From contig NZ_CP093379.1 in the NCBI RefSeq assembly GCF_022655595.1, positions 1,112,501 to 1,176,500 on the forward strand: 64,000 nucleotides of DNA. The letters are read 5' to 3'. Below are positions 25,245-33,207 of the stretch, in pieces. The notes beneath the pieces were generated by a model. The model worked only from the letters and a program-made list of their open reading frames with translations. It was not told where the DNA came from and did no database searches. Both the position numbers and the translations under genes were made by a program. This DNA comes from Ignatzschineria rhizosphaerae. GTDB taxonomy: Bacteria; Pseudomonadota; Gammaproteobacteria; Cardiobacteriales; Wohlfahrtiimonadaceae. Each line of letters starts with the position of its first letter. Position 1 is the first letter of the stretch.

Positions 25245-27056
25245 ATGCAACGTCACTGGTGGAATAAATCTCGCGCGATTTTGATGCTGACAATGGCTTC
25301 TTTGATAGCTGCTTGTAGTAATGAAGAACCACTTGAAATTCAATCGGGTGCTTATCTGCCAAAAGAGATAACTGTTCAGTTTCTAAAAGATGAAACAACG
25401 ATTGATGATGCGCAAAAACTCATCATCACGCAAGAGATTATTGAGTCCTTAGAACAGAGCTATTTTACAATTGAGCTACCAATGATGCATCATTTTACTC
25501 ACAAAGAGATGGCTAATGGCATCATCACCCCTGAAAATTTAGTCTTAAGCCAATTGGCAACATATCAATTGACCCCACAAAAAAATAGCATCATCCAAGT
25601 AAAAAGCGAAGATTTTGGAAAATGCCAGCAAGCAAAGTGTGCTTTACAATTTTCACTGACAAAAGTCGCTGCTGATGATCCTCAAATTAAATCATTGCAA
25701 GAAATGCCGGAAATCGTTGAAGAACCTATTATCGAAGAAACACTCCCTAGCCTTGATATTGCAAAACTCTTTGCCACCAACTACTGGGGCGTTATTCATG
25801 AAATTAGTGATCATCTAACCTTAAAGTTAACCCCTATTCAGAGTAATGGCTTAATTTACGGCATTCCAGAGCATACGGAGATGGCTTCCTTTGAAATAGG
25901 TAATATCACGATTGATCCTAAAGACCCAAAGGTTGAGATTCTCTCTTTTTATAGCAATGCAATGCCAAGTAGCGATGTTCATCAAGTGGATACAATCTCT
26001 TACCTTTTTATTATTCCATCAAAAGAAGCACCCAATTTAGATCTCACGGCTTTAGATACAGAAAACCAACATTTTTTTGCCGATCAAAACAACTTATTAG
26101 CAAGAGATACTACAGGTTTTTATAGTATCCAGTACCGATATTTCCCGGCATTAAAACAGCTTGCGATAGCCCTTACGGAAAGCCGAACATTAGAAGATAT
26201 TTTAGGCCATTTTCAAGCCATCAATACCCTTCAATCCACATTAATTGATGCGGATAAGAATAAGACAACCACCAAGCCCAAAGCAAAAGATGAGAAAGCA
26301 ACTACTGCTGCTGAGAGTAAAACCATTTTATTAACTGATTTTTCACTCCCCCTTAAAGAGCTGCAATCACGTTATCAGATTACGCTAAAGCAGATGTTTC
26401 GCGTGGATAATATCTATGAAAACTACCAAAATGAAGTAAAACGAATCCTGACAAGTGATGCACTCTTCTTAAAAGAAGGGCCTAATACTCAAAATGGTTA
26501 TCATCTCTTTACCCAACATTTTGGGGATTATCAATTTAATGAAACCTATCTTAAAATTCATAATGAATCACTAAAAAATGTGATCGCCGCAGTGAAAGCA
26601 TTAAATAATGGGGCTGAAATAGATGCAAAAGAGTTTGAACATCACTTAGAGGATGAGGGAAAAGACGTGAAAGGAGTTTGGCAAAATCCTATCTATTTCT
26701 ACTCTACAGATCCCAAAGAAGCATCAGGCATTAGCTATTTCAAAGAGATCCAACCGGGCGTGACTTTAGAGATCTTTTCACCGGCATTTCAAGGGCACGT
26801 TGCGGAAAAAGTACTTTTTAGTAAGTTACTCAGCAATATGACTTGGAAAAATTTGCCCAAACTTGCTAAAAACAGTATTAAAAATATTGCTAAATACCAC
26901 GCAATGCCACTAATTGAAGAAAATAGCGTGGAATCAACTGATGAAGCATCCGATTCTAAAGAGGTAGCTGAAGCTAAGGCGCCTACTGAAAAAACATCAT
27001 TTTATGAGTTTAAAGAGGGAAAAACGACTCTTCAAGGAGAGCTAATCAAAGAGTAG
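25245..27056 (+). CDS. Large lipoprotein of unknown function
   Basis: A 603-residue protein with a lipoprotein signal (MQRHWWNKSR, a hydrophobic core, lipobox LIAAC, Cys at about residue 24). The mature part falls into an N-terminal region (25-190), a middle region (195-335), a Lys/Thr/Ala-rich low-complexity linker near 340-365 and a C-terminal region (370-590) that ends in an acidic tail. No known domain was recognised. The SD AAGGA lies 7 bases before the ATG. It stands alone, divergent from the riboswitch-controlled MetY-like gene. Its low-complexity linker suggests two independently folding parts. Confidence 0.75.
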   Translation: MQRHWWNKSRAILMLTMASLIAACSNEEPLEIQSGAYLPKEITVQFLKDETTIDDAQKLIITQEIIESLEQSYFTIELPMMHHFTHKEMANGIITPENLVLSQLATYQLTPQKNSIIQVKSEDFGKCQQAKCALQFSLTKVAADDPQIKSLQEMPEIVEEPIIEETLPSLDIAKLFATNYWGVIHEISDHLTLKLTPIQSNGLIYGIPEHTEMASFEIGNITIDPKDPKVEILSFYSNAMPSSDVHQVDTISYLFIIPSKEAPNLDLTALDTENQHFFADQNNLLARDTTGFYSIQYRYFPALKQLAIALTESRTLEDILGHFQAINTLQSTLIDADKNKTTTKPKAKDEKATTAAESKTILLTDFSLPLKELQSRYQITLKQMFRVDNIYENYQNEVKRILTSDALFLKEGPNTQNGYHLFTQHFGDYQFNETYLKIHNESLKNVIAAVKALNNGAEIDAKEFEHHLEDEGKDVKGVWQNPIYFYSTDPKEASGISYFKEIQPGVTLEIFSPAFQGHVAEKVLFSKLLSNMTWKNLPKLAKNSIKNIAKYHAMPLIEENSVESTDEASDSKEVAEAKAPTEKTSFYEFKEGKTTLQGELIKE

Positions 27057-27192
27057 TTTTATCGTAAAATAGGTTTAAAAAAACCGTTAATTTAAATTGC
27101 GGGCACGAAATAACTAGAAGAATGCAAACATTCTCTCCCGCCGCAAGATAGACCTTTTTAAACCGAAGAGACTGTAGCAAAAACTCCATATA

Positions 27193-27248
27193 AAAAGGCA
27201 TTATCTTGAAAGAGCTGTTTATCACGGCGCTCAAGGATAATGCCTTTT
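27193..27248. terminator. Long bidirectional hairpin between the lipoprotein and bioD
   Basis: AAAAGGCATTATCTTGA pairs with TCAAGGATAATGCCTTTT (one bulged base) around a 21-base loop. Placed between convergent genes it can end both transcripts. Confidence 0.65.
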
Positions 27249-27269
27249 AAATTCAAGCTTTAGGTTTTT

Positions 27270-27429
27270 CTATAGCTAATTTGGTTTAAGAGAAATTGCT
27301 TTAAAAATAAAACAGTATGGCGTATGAATCAAATCAGCTTGCACTGTGCCAGATAGAACGATTCTTGTGCTTCTCATAATCGGTGCGCCGGCAATCTGAT
27401 TCCGTGGTTTTTAAAGTGATTTCACTATA
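27270..27429 (-). repeat. Dispersed intergenic repeat, copy 3
   Basis: The clearest full copy. On the minus strand it begins TATAGTGAAATCACTTTAAA, has the core TTGCCGGCGCACCGATTATG and CAAGAATCGTTCTATCTGGC, and ends GGTTTAAG...TATAG in inverted relation to its start. Core stems AATCAG/CTGATT, TGCC/GGCA and CGATT/AATCG pair. Confidence 0.8.
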
Positions 27430-27446
27430 CTTTAAAAAAGCCTTTA

Positions 27447-28130
27447 TTACGAAAAATGCGTTAAATCAAAGTACCCACCATGATCGGCGCTAATAGCGCC
27501 TTTATATGGTATTTCACCTATTAAAGGGATATCGGTAAACGCTTGAATCCCGATAATATAATTTTTAAGACTTGCCGAATCAGAAAGATGATTGGCGATC
27601 CAGCCGGTAACCTTTAAACCAGCCTTTTCAATCGCATCAAACGTTAAACGCGCATGGTTAATCACCCCAAGCTTTAAGCCAACCACCACAATGACGGGCA
27701 ATTGATTTTCCACCACCCAATCACTAAAGCTTTTCTCAAAACTTAAAGGCGTATACCAACCACCGGCACCTTCAACCAACGTAATTCTATTTTTCGCCTC
27801 TAAATGACGAAGCCCTTTTGTCATCTTTTCAAAGAAAATAGGTTGTCCTAACTCATCTGCCAAGATATGGGGCGCTTCCTCCGCTTCAAAAAAGTAAGGA
27901 TTCACCTCTTCATACTGCAAAGAATCAAAAGAGGCTTTTAAATGCCCAAAAGCATCCGGATTTTTAAGCCCAAGCTCTGTCATTGCAGCTCCTGATGCAA
28001 CAGGCTTATAACCATTTGCCGGCATATTCGCTTCATTAAGCGCGGCTAATAATCTTGTTGTTGAATAGGTTTTACCAATTTCCGTATCGGTTCCTGTGAT
28101 AAACCATGTTTTAGGTTTTGGCTGATTCAT
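27447..28130 (-). CDS. bioD: Dethiobiotin synthetase
   Basis: ATP-dependent ring closure of diaminopelargonate with CO2 to dethiobiotin. The P-loop-like ATP site is TGTDTEIGKTYST (about residues 11-23), the substrate Lys is in NGYKPVASG, and the carboxylate-binding EGAGGWYTPL is near residue 112. ATG 28130 is chosen because GAGG lies 6 bases upstream; the in-frame ATG two codons before overlaps that SD. Last gene of the bioF-bioC-bioD line, but about 220 bp from bioC, with a dispersed repeat and a short tandem repeat between. Confidence 0.95.
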   Translation of the reverse strand: MNQPKPKTWFITGTDTEIGKTYSTTRLLAALNEANMPANGYKPVASGAAMTELGLKNPDAFGHLKASFDSLQYEEVNPYFFEAEEAPHILADELGQPIFFEKMTKGLRHLEAKNRITLVEGAGGWYTPLSFEKSFSDWVVENQLPVIVVVGLKLGVINHARLTFDAIEKAGLKVTGWIANHLSDSASLKNYIIGIQAFTDIPLIGEIPYKGAISADHGGYFDLTHFS

Positions 28131-28142
28131 TGTCATCCTCTT

Positions 28143-28185
28143 ATTTATTGTTAGATCTCTATTTATTGTTAGATCTCTATTTATT
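28143..28185. repeat. 18-bp tandem repeat upstream of bioD
   Basis: TTTATTGTTAGATCTCTA occurs twice in direct succession and a third partial copy (TTTATTG) follows. It lies just before the bioD ribosome site. Confidence 0.8.
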
Positions 28186-28200
28186 GGAGCCTATTATCTA

Positions 28201-28350
28201 TTTGGCTTAAGAAACTATTTTAAAAGTAAAACACTCATGTATGAACCAAACTAGCTTGCACGATGCAAGTTAAACGATTCTCGTATTCTCATAACAGGTG
28301 CGCCGGAAAATCTTCTTTTATGGGCTTTTAAAAGCGGTTTTAGAAATTCA
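28201..28350 (-). repeat. Dispersed intergenic repeat, copy 4 (inside the bio gene line)
   Basis: Diverged copy with the core GGCGCACCTGTTATGAGAAT and AGAATCGTTTAACTTGCAT on the minus strand, and TTTAAAAGC/TTCTTAAGCC-like ends. It separates bioC from bioD on the same strand. Confidence 0.65.
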
Positions 28351-28354
28351 ATCC

Positions 28355-29293
28355 CTAGGGGATTTCGATTAAGGCCACTGTATAGGTTAGTTGATAGCCA
28401 CCATTATGTTTAAAAAACTGCTCTAGTTTTTGATAACTCTCTCTTCCTAATAGACCTTTACGGCGATTTTTAAGCGCTGTCGCACCAATATTTTTAAGGC
28501 TTTTAAAAAGTGATTTAAGTGATTCAAAATGCATTATTTCTTTGTATATCGTCACTTTTCCTCCATATTGCTCAACAATTTTGCTCAAGGCACTTTCTGA
28601 AATAAAATCAATCACATGTTTTTCATCATCAATAGTCTTAAATGCAGAAATCAATTCATGCAAACTCCCCTCAACTAGGGTTGAGATTATCACGCTAGGC
28701 TTCGCAGCTTTCTCATTTTCATCTCTACTTTTAAAAGCACTTTTTGCAACACGCACCAATTCTGAGATCGCTCTTTGAGGCTCATGACACCACTGAATCG
28801 CAAGGCTACTTAATACCAAATCAAAGCTTGAATCTGCAAAGGGTAACGCTTCAATATCACCTTGATAATAAGCTTCATAAATATTTCTCATTCGCGCGAC
28901 CTCTAGCATCTCCTTAGATAGATCGAGCGCTGTTACACTCGGCAATTTAGTCACTAACGCTTTTTGCGCAAAAAGCGCATTGCATAAACTTAAACCAACA
29001 TAACCCGTGCCACAACCTGCATCCAAAATAGAAAGTTCGTGAGCCTGATCCTTAAAATGGGCTAAAAGTGTCAGTGATACTAAGCGATCCGCAATTTTTC
29101 GCTGCACTTTGGCAACGGAATCATAAAGCTTGGCATTTTTACTAAATTCGGCATTAATCAAAGGCTTTTGAATCTGATTTAAAGTTGTGATCATAGGCTC
29201 AGACTTAGATATAGACTCAGGTTTAGATGTCATTTTAGAAAGAGGCACTCTCACGCTTTGCATGCTGATTAATTCATTATCAATAGATTTCAC
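28355..29293 (-). CDS. bioC: Malonyl-ACP O-methyltransferase
   Basis: Methylates the free carboxyl of malonyl-ACP so that fatty acid synthesis can build pimeloyl-ACP methyl ester for biotin. SAM motif I is ILDAGCGTGYVGLSL (about residues 95-109), motif II ends VTALDLSKEMLEVA, and the post-I acid motif is YYQGDIEALPFAD. At 312 residues it is longer than most BioC (about 250), owing to an N-terminal extension of about 60 residues. The start is a GTG 6 bases after the bioF stop; later in-frame ATGs at about residues 11, 21 and 34 are possible. Its partner esterase may be the hydrolase after bioA. Confidence 0.92.
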   Translation of the reverse strand: MKSIDNELISMQSVRVPLSKMTSKPESISKSEPMITTLNQIQKPLINAEFSKNAKLYDSVAKVQRKIADRLVSLTLLAHFKDQAHELSILDAGCGTGYVGLSLCNALFAQKALVTKLPSVTALDLSKEMLEVARMRNIYEAYYQGDIEALPFADSSFDLVLSSLAIQWCHEPQRAISELVRVAKSAFKSRDENEKAAKPSVIISTLVEGSLHELISAFKTIDDEKHVIDFISESALSKIVEQYGGKVTIYKEIMHFESLKSLFKSLKNIGATALKNRRKGLLGRESYQKLEQFFKHNGGYQLTYTVALIEIP

Positions 29294-29299
29294 AATAGG

Positions 29300-30517
29300 C
29301 TATCCCAAAAACTGCTCATAAATGGCATTTTGTAGCGCCAAGATTAACGTATCAATCATTATCAATGAATGTTCTGCGGTAATCGTTATCCGAAGTCTTG
29401 CGGTATTAGGGGGAACTGTTGGCGGGCGAATAGCTGAAACCCAAATCCCATTATCCCGAAGCTTTTTAGAAATTTCTAATGCTGCTTGATCACTGCCAAT
29501 AATAAGTGGTTGAATTGGGCTTTGTGAAGCTAAGAGATAAGGTAAAGTCATATTACTATCTTTTTGCGCAACCTCTTGTAATAAACTCTCTACTTTTGCT
29601 CTAAAATAAGTAATATTTTCCTTTAATTTTGCCCGTTTTTGATCACCCTCTTTAGAGGCAATAAGATCAATCCCCCTATCTAAGATCGCAGCTTGCATTG
29701 GTGAAATTGCGGTACTGTAAATCAAGGGTTTTGAAAATTGAATAAAATAAGCTTTTAATTCCTCAGACAATAAGAGCGCCGCCCCGCTACAGCCAAAAGC
29801 TTTGCCAAAAGTCACAACTAAAATATCTGGCTTTATGCCATAAAGATCACAAGAGCCTCGTCCACCCTCACCAAAAATACCTATACCATGAGCATCATCA
29901 ATCATTAGTAATGTATGATCATACTGATCTGTTAAAGCCTTAATCTCCTTTAAAGGTGCATGATCACCATCCATACTAAAAACCCCTTCCGTAATAACTA
30001 ATCTACCGGCATTTTCTGGCAATGGTTTATCAAGATAGCTCTTTAAAGATTGGCAATCATTATGTTTAAAACGGAACAATCTCCCTTTAGAAAAAACTGC
30101 CGCCTCTAACAGCGATGCGTGAGATAAACGATCAGCAATCATTAGGTCATTTTGTTCAATCATAAGCTTTATAACGGCTTGATTTGCCGTAAAACCAGAA
30201 GGGTAAACAATTGCCGCCTCATATCCTAACCAAGATGCAAGTTTTGCTTCTAGCCCTGAAAGGGATGCACTATATCCTGTCACATGAGGAGATCCCCCAC
30301 TACCAACACCTAAAGCTTTAGCGCTATCTACTGCGCTAGCAATCATTTGAGGGTGATGTGCTAATCCTAAATAATCATTAGATGAAAAATTAAAATAATG
30401 ATTTTGATCCACCTGAATCGAAACACTACTACTGTTTGTAGTGCAAACAGATTGTTGCCGATATCGATCTCTTTTTTTCTGCTCTTTTAGAGCCGTATTA
30501 ATTCTTGTGTGCCACAT
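29300..30517 (-). CDS. bioF: 8-amino-7-oxononanoate synthase
   Basis: PLP enzyme joining pimeloyl-ACP (or -CoA) and alanine to 8-amino-7-oxononanoate. Motifs: NYLGLAHHP-type N-terminal SSNDYLGLA, GSGGSPHVTGY, LMIDDAHGIGIFGE and the PLP-lysine VVTFGKAFGCSGA (about residue 242). 405 residues, slightly longer than E. coli BioF. No strong SD was seen before the ATG. First gene of the minus-strand bio unit and divergent from bioA over 307 bp. Confidence 0.96.
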   Translation of the reverse strand: MWHTRINTALKEQKKRDRYRQQSVCTTNSSSVSIQVDQNHYFNFSSNDYLGLAHHPQMIASAVDSAKALGVGSGGSPHVTGYSASLSGLEAKLASWLGYEAAIVYPSGFTANQAVIKLMIEQNDLMIADRLSHASLLEAAVFSKGRLFRFKHNDCQSLKSYLDKPLPENAGRLVITEGVFSMDGDHAPLKEIKALTDQYDHTLLMIDDAHGIGIFGEGGRGSCDLYGIKPDILVVTFGKAFGCSGAALLLSEELKAYFIQFSKPLIYSTAISPMQAAILDRGIDLIASKEGDQKRAKLKENITYFRAKVESLLQEVAQKDSNMTLPYLLASQSPIQPLIIGSDQAALEISKKLRDNGIWVSAIRPPTVPPNTARLRITITAEHSLIMIDTLILALQNAIYEQFLG

Positions 30518-30824
30518 AAACTGTACGGTATCTCTTCCCTAATTGATCTATTGTTTACTTTTTTCTATAAGTAATTTAACTTCTTCTACACCGATAAAAA
30601 ATGATGAAATAACAATGATCTAACGTTTTTTATTTTTTATAAAACCTTGCTAATCCCTGAACAAAAGCGACTTTGCTCAGACCAAAAACAAGAATTTATA
30701 GTACCATAGAGCTCTTTTGAACTCGGTTTAATTTCACAATAATGGGTAAAAAACATCACACAATCGACCGAGAAACCAACAGACAACAATAGTAAAGTTA
30801 ATCTAAAAAAGAGAAATTATCACC
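30518..30824. other. Divergent bioF-bioA promoter region
   Basis: AT-rich region that must hold both promoters. A loose inverted pair (TTGTTTAC at about 30551 and GTAATTTAA at about 30570) was considered as a BirA operator but matches poorly. Nothing else stands out. Confidence 0.4.
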
Positions 30825-32123
30825 ATGAGTAAAATCGATTTAGCGTTTGATTCAAAGCATATTTGGCATCCATATACCTCTATGAGTGAACCACTTCCCT
30901 GTTATCCTGTAAAATCTGCAAATGGTGTTAAATTACAGCTTGAAGATGGACAAGAACTTATTGATGGAATGTCATCATGGTGGGCCGTATTACATGGCTA
31001 TAACCACCCTGTGATGAATGAGGCAATAAAAGCGCAGCTTGAACAAGTTTCACACGTCATGTTCGGCGGCATTACGCACCAACCTGCCGTTGATCTGGCA
31101 CAAAAGCTTATTGATATTATGCCTAGCAATCTTGAATGCGTATTTTTAGCAGACTCAGGCTCAGTTGCCGTAGAGGTTGCGCTTAAAATGGCATTTCAAT
31201 ATTGGCATGCAAAAGGGGAATTTCGCCATCGAGTACTCTCACTTTCACATGCGTATCATGGGGATACATTTGGGGCTATGGCCGTTTGTGACCCTGCTAA
31301 TTCTATGCACTCTCTCTATGGTGATTATCTCCCTAATCACCTTTTTGCAGATACTTTCACTGTAGGATTTGATGAAGCGTGGCATGACAGTGCGGCGGAT
31401 AATCTACGAGAACTTTTTAAAACTCACCATCAAGAACTCTTTGCCGTTATTGCCGAGCCAATCGTTCAAGGCGCTGGTGGCATGCGCTTTTATCATCCTA
31501 ATTATCTAAAAGTACTCCGAGAACTGTGTGATGAAACAGGCGTACTGCTTATTCTTGATGAGATAGCCACAGGATTTGGTAGAACCGGTAAATTCTTAGC
31601 CTGCGAACATGCTGGCATTGAGCCAGATATTTTGTGTCTTGGCAAAGCCCTTACAGGAGGATATCTTACTCTTTCAGCTACTTTAACAACGCGCCATGTT
31701 GCTGAAACTATCAGTAATGGGGAAGCAAAATGCTTTATGCATGGCCCAACTTTTATGGGAAATCCTCTTGCTTGTGCGGCTGCGAATGCTAGTCTCTCCT
31801 TACTTGATAATGGACAATGGCAAGAGAACGTTCATCGAATTGAAGCGCAATTAAAGCGTGAGTTATTAGCGCCTCTCAAAAAGAATCCCCATATTCAAGA
31901 TGTCCGTGTTCTAGGTGCTATTGGTGTTGTTGAGTTGAAACAATCTGTCAATCAAGCACATATTCAAGAATATTTTGTCGAAAATGGTGTCTGGATTCGC
32001 CCCTTTAATAAACTGGTCTATATTATGCCGCCCTTTGTCACCTCAAAAGAGGAGTTATCGCAGCTCACAGGCACATTAGTCAAGTTATTACAACGTGATG
32101 ATTTTTCTAAGTTTGTCCTATAA
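30825..32123 (+). CDS. bioA: Adenosylmethionine-8-amino-7-oxononanoate aminotransferase
   Basis: PLP aminotransferase that makes 7,8-diaminopelargonate using SAM as amino donor. Motifs: WHPYTSM near residue 14, GMSSWWAVLHGYNHP near 51, DEIATGFGRTGK near 246 and the PLP lysine in LCLGKALTGGYLTLSAT (about residue 274). 432 residues, normal length. It is followed after 21 bp by an alpha/beta hydrolase gene, so the two are probably cotranscribed. Confidence 0.97.
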   Translation: MSKIDLAFDSKHIWHPYTSMSEPLPCYPVKSANGVKLQLEDGQELIDGMSSWWAVLHGYNHPVMNEAIKAQLEQVSHVMFGGITHQPAVDLAQKLIDIMPSNLECVFLADSGSVAVEVALKMAFQYWHAKGEFRHRVLSLSHAYHGDTFGAMAVCDPANSMHSLYGDYLPNHLFADTFTVGFDEAWHDSAADNLRELFKTHHQELFAVIAEPIVQGAGGMRFYHPNYLKVLRELCDETGVLLILDEIATGFGRTGKFLACEHAGIEPDILCLGKALTGGYLTLSATLTTRHVAETISNGEAKCFMHGPTFMGNPLACAAANASLSLLDNGQWQENVHRIEAQLKRELLAPLKKNPHIQDVRVLGAIGVVELKQSVNQAHIQEYFVENGVWIRPFNKLVYIMPPFVTSKEELSQLTGTLVKLLQRDDFSKFVL

Positions 32124-32144
32124 CAAAGTTTTGATAAGGCATTA

Positions 32145-33074
32145 ATGATGAGTATTATTCAAGAACGTATTAATATTTTCTCGCACCTAGAAAACTCCCC
32201 AGAAAGTGAATACAAGGATAAGCAAGAAAATGAAAATGAAAATATGCAAGAAATCACCCTCTCTTACCTCAAAGTAACGCCACAAACAGGCATACAGAAA
32301 GATTCTAGTATTCTCTTTCTGCACGGCATTTTAGGGGATGCAAGAACATGGTTACCATATCTTCATCAATTTCCAGAATTTGAAACTATCGCCCTTACTC
32401 AATCGGGGTTTGGTCAAGATACTCACTCTCCAGAATTATTTGATACACAGCGCCACGCTAAAGAGCTTATTGCTTTTTGCAAAGCCCTAAACCAACAAGA
32501 AAATCGTCCTGAACGAAAGTTTATTATCGTTGCTTGGTCCTATGCGTGTCATGTTTCACTCCTTGCCGCAAAGCTTGCGCCAGAGCTTTTTAAATCATTA
32601 ACGCTCTATGAGCTGATTGTTCCAAGTTATGGCATTAGTGAGGGTCAGCAAACTGATTTTACCAAAGACCTTACCAAAATGATGAGCCCCATTATTAAAG
32701 CTTATCGCCGAGGAAAACCCGCAGCTGCGGTTGATCATTTTATTAGTGCTTGTAAAAATGCACAATATTCTCTTTCAGATCAAAAAGCAGATATTCAGCA
32801 GATTAAACAAGAAAATGCAGCTTCTTTATCAAAGCTCTTAACCCAAAAAGAACCCGAGCCTATTACTCCTGAAGCGTTATTAGCGATTAACCAAAAAGTC
32901 CCCATCACGATTTTTTATGGGGGAAATTCACGAGATATTTTTCAAATTAGCTCCCAAGCAGGAATGAAAGCCATAGGCCAATCTAAGGGGATGATTGAAG
33001 ATGCAGATCACTTACTACCTGAGGAGAATCCGCAAAAGCTAATCGCGCTTCTTCAAGATATCCTTACGCAATAA
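32145..33074 (+). CDS. Alpha/beta hydrolase, candidate for the BioH-type step
   Basis: The alpha/beta-hydrolase fold is visible: oxyanion strand LFLHGILGDARTW (about residue 58), nucleophile elbow VAWSYACH (Ser at about 130), acid in FYGGNSRDIFQ (about 265) and His in DADHLLPEE (about 286). The elbow is AWSYA rather than the usual GxSxG. The first 35 residues are polar and Glu/Asn-rich, with no signal peptide. Directly downstream of bioA, it could hydrolyse pimeloyl-ACP methyl ester as BioH does; several unrelated esterases (BioG, BioJ, BioK, BioV) fill that role elsewhere. The biotin role is inferred from context only. Confidence 0.7.
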   Translation: MMSIIQERINIFSHLENSPESEYKDKQENENENMQEITLSYLKVTPQTGIQKDSSILFLHGILGDARTWLPYLHQFPEFETIALTQSGFGQDTHSPELFDTQRHAKELIAFCKALNQQENRPERKFIIVAWSYACHVSLLAAKLAPELFKSLTLYELIVPSYGISEGQQTDFTKDLTKMMSPIIKAYRRGKPAAAVDHFISACKNAQYSLSDQKADIQQIKQENAASLSKLLTQKEPEPITPEALLAINQKVPITIFYGGNSRDIFQISSQAGMKAIGQSKGMIEDADHLLPEENPQKLIALLQDILTQ

Positions 33075-33207
33075 GTATGCAGCAATTCTTTGTGAAAAGT
33101 TAGGAAAATAATCCTTATCAGCTTACAATGCATTGAAAAACAACCGATCATTTAAGGCTAAATGATCCATTTTTGGGCCGTACTTTATTCATATTTAAGG
33201 AGATTTC

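Noticed and set aside
27046-27234. A 62-codon minus-strand frame between the large lipoprotein and bioD.
   Set aside because: It overlaps the lipoprotein end and a terminator-like hairpin and has no ribosome site.
30551-30580. Possible BirA operator between bioF and bioA (TTGTTTAC ... GTAATTTAA).
   Set aside because: The half-sites match each other and the known consensus poorly, and the spacing is short; chance similarity in AT-rich DNA is as likely.
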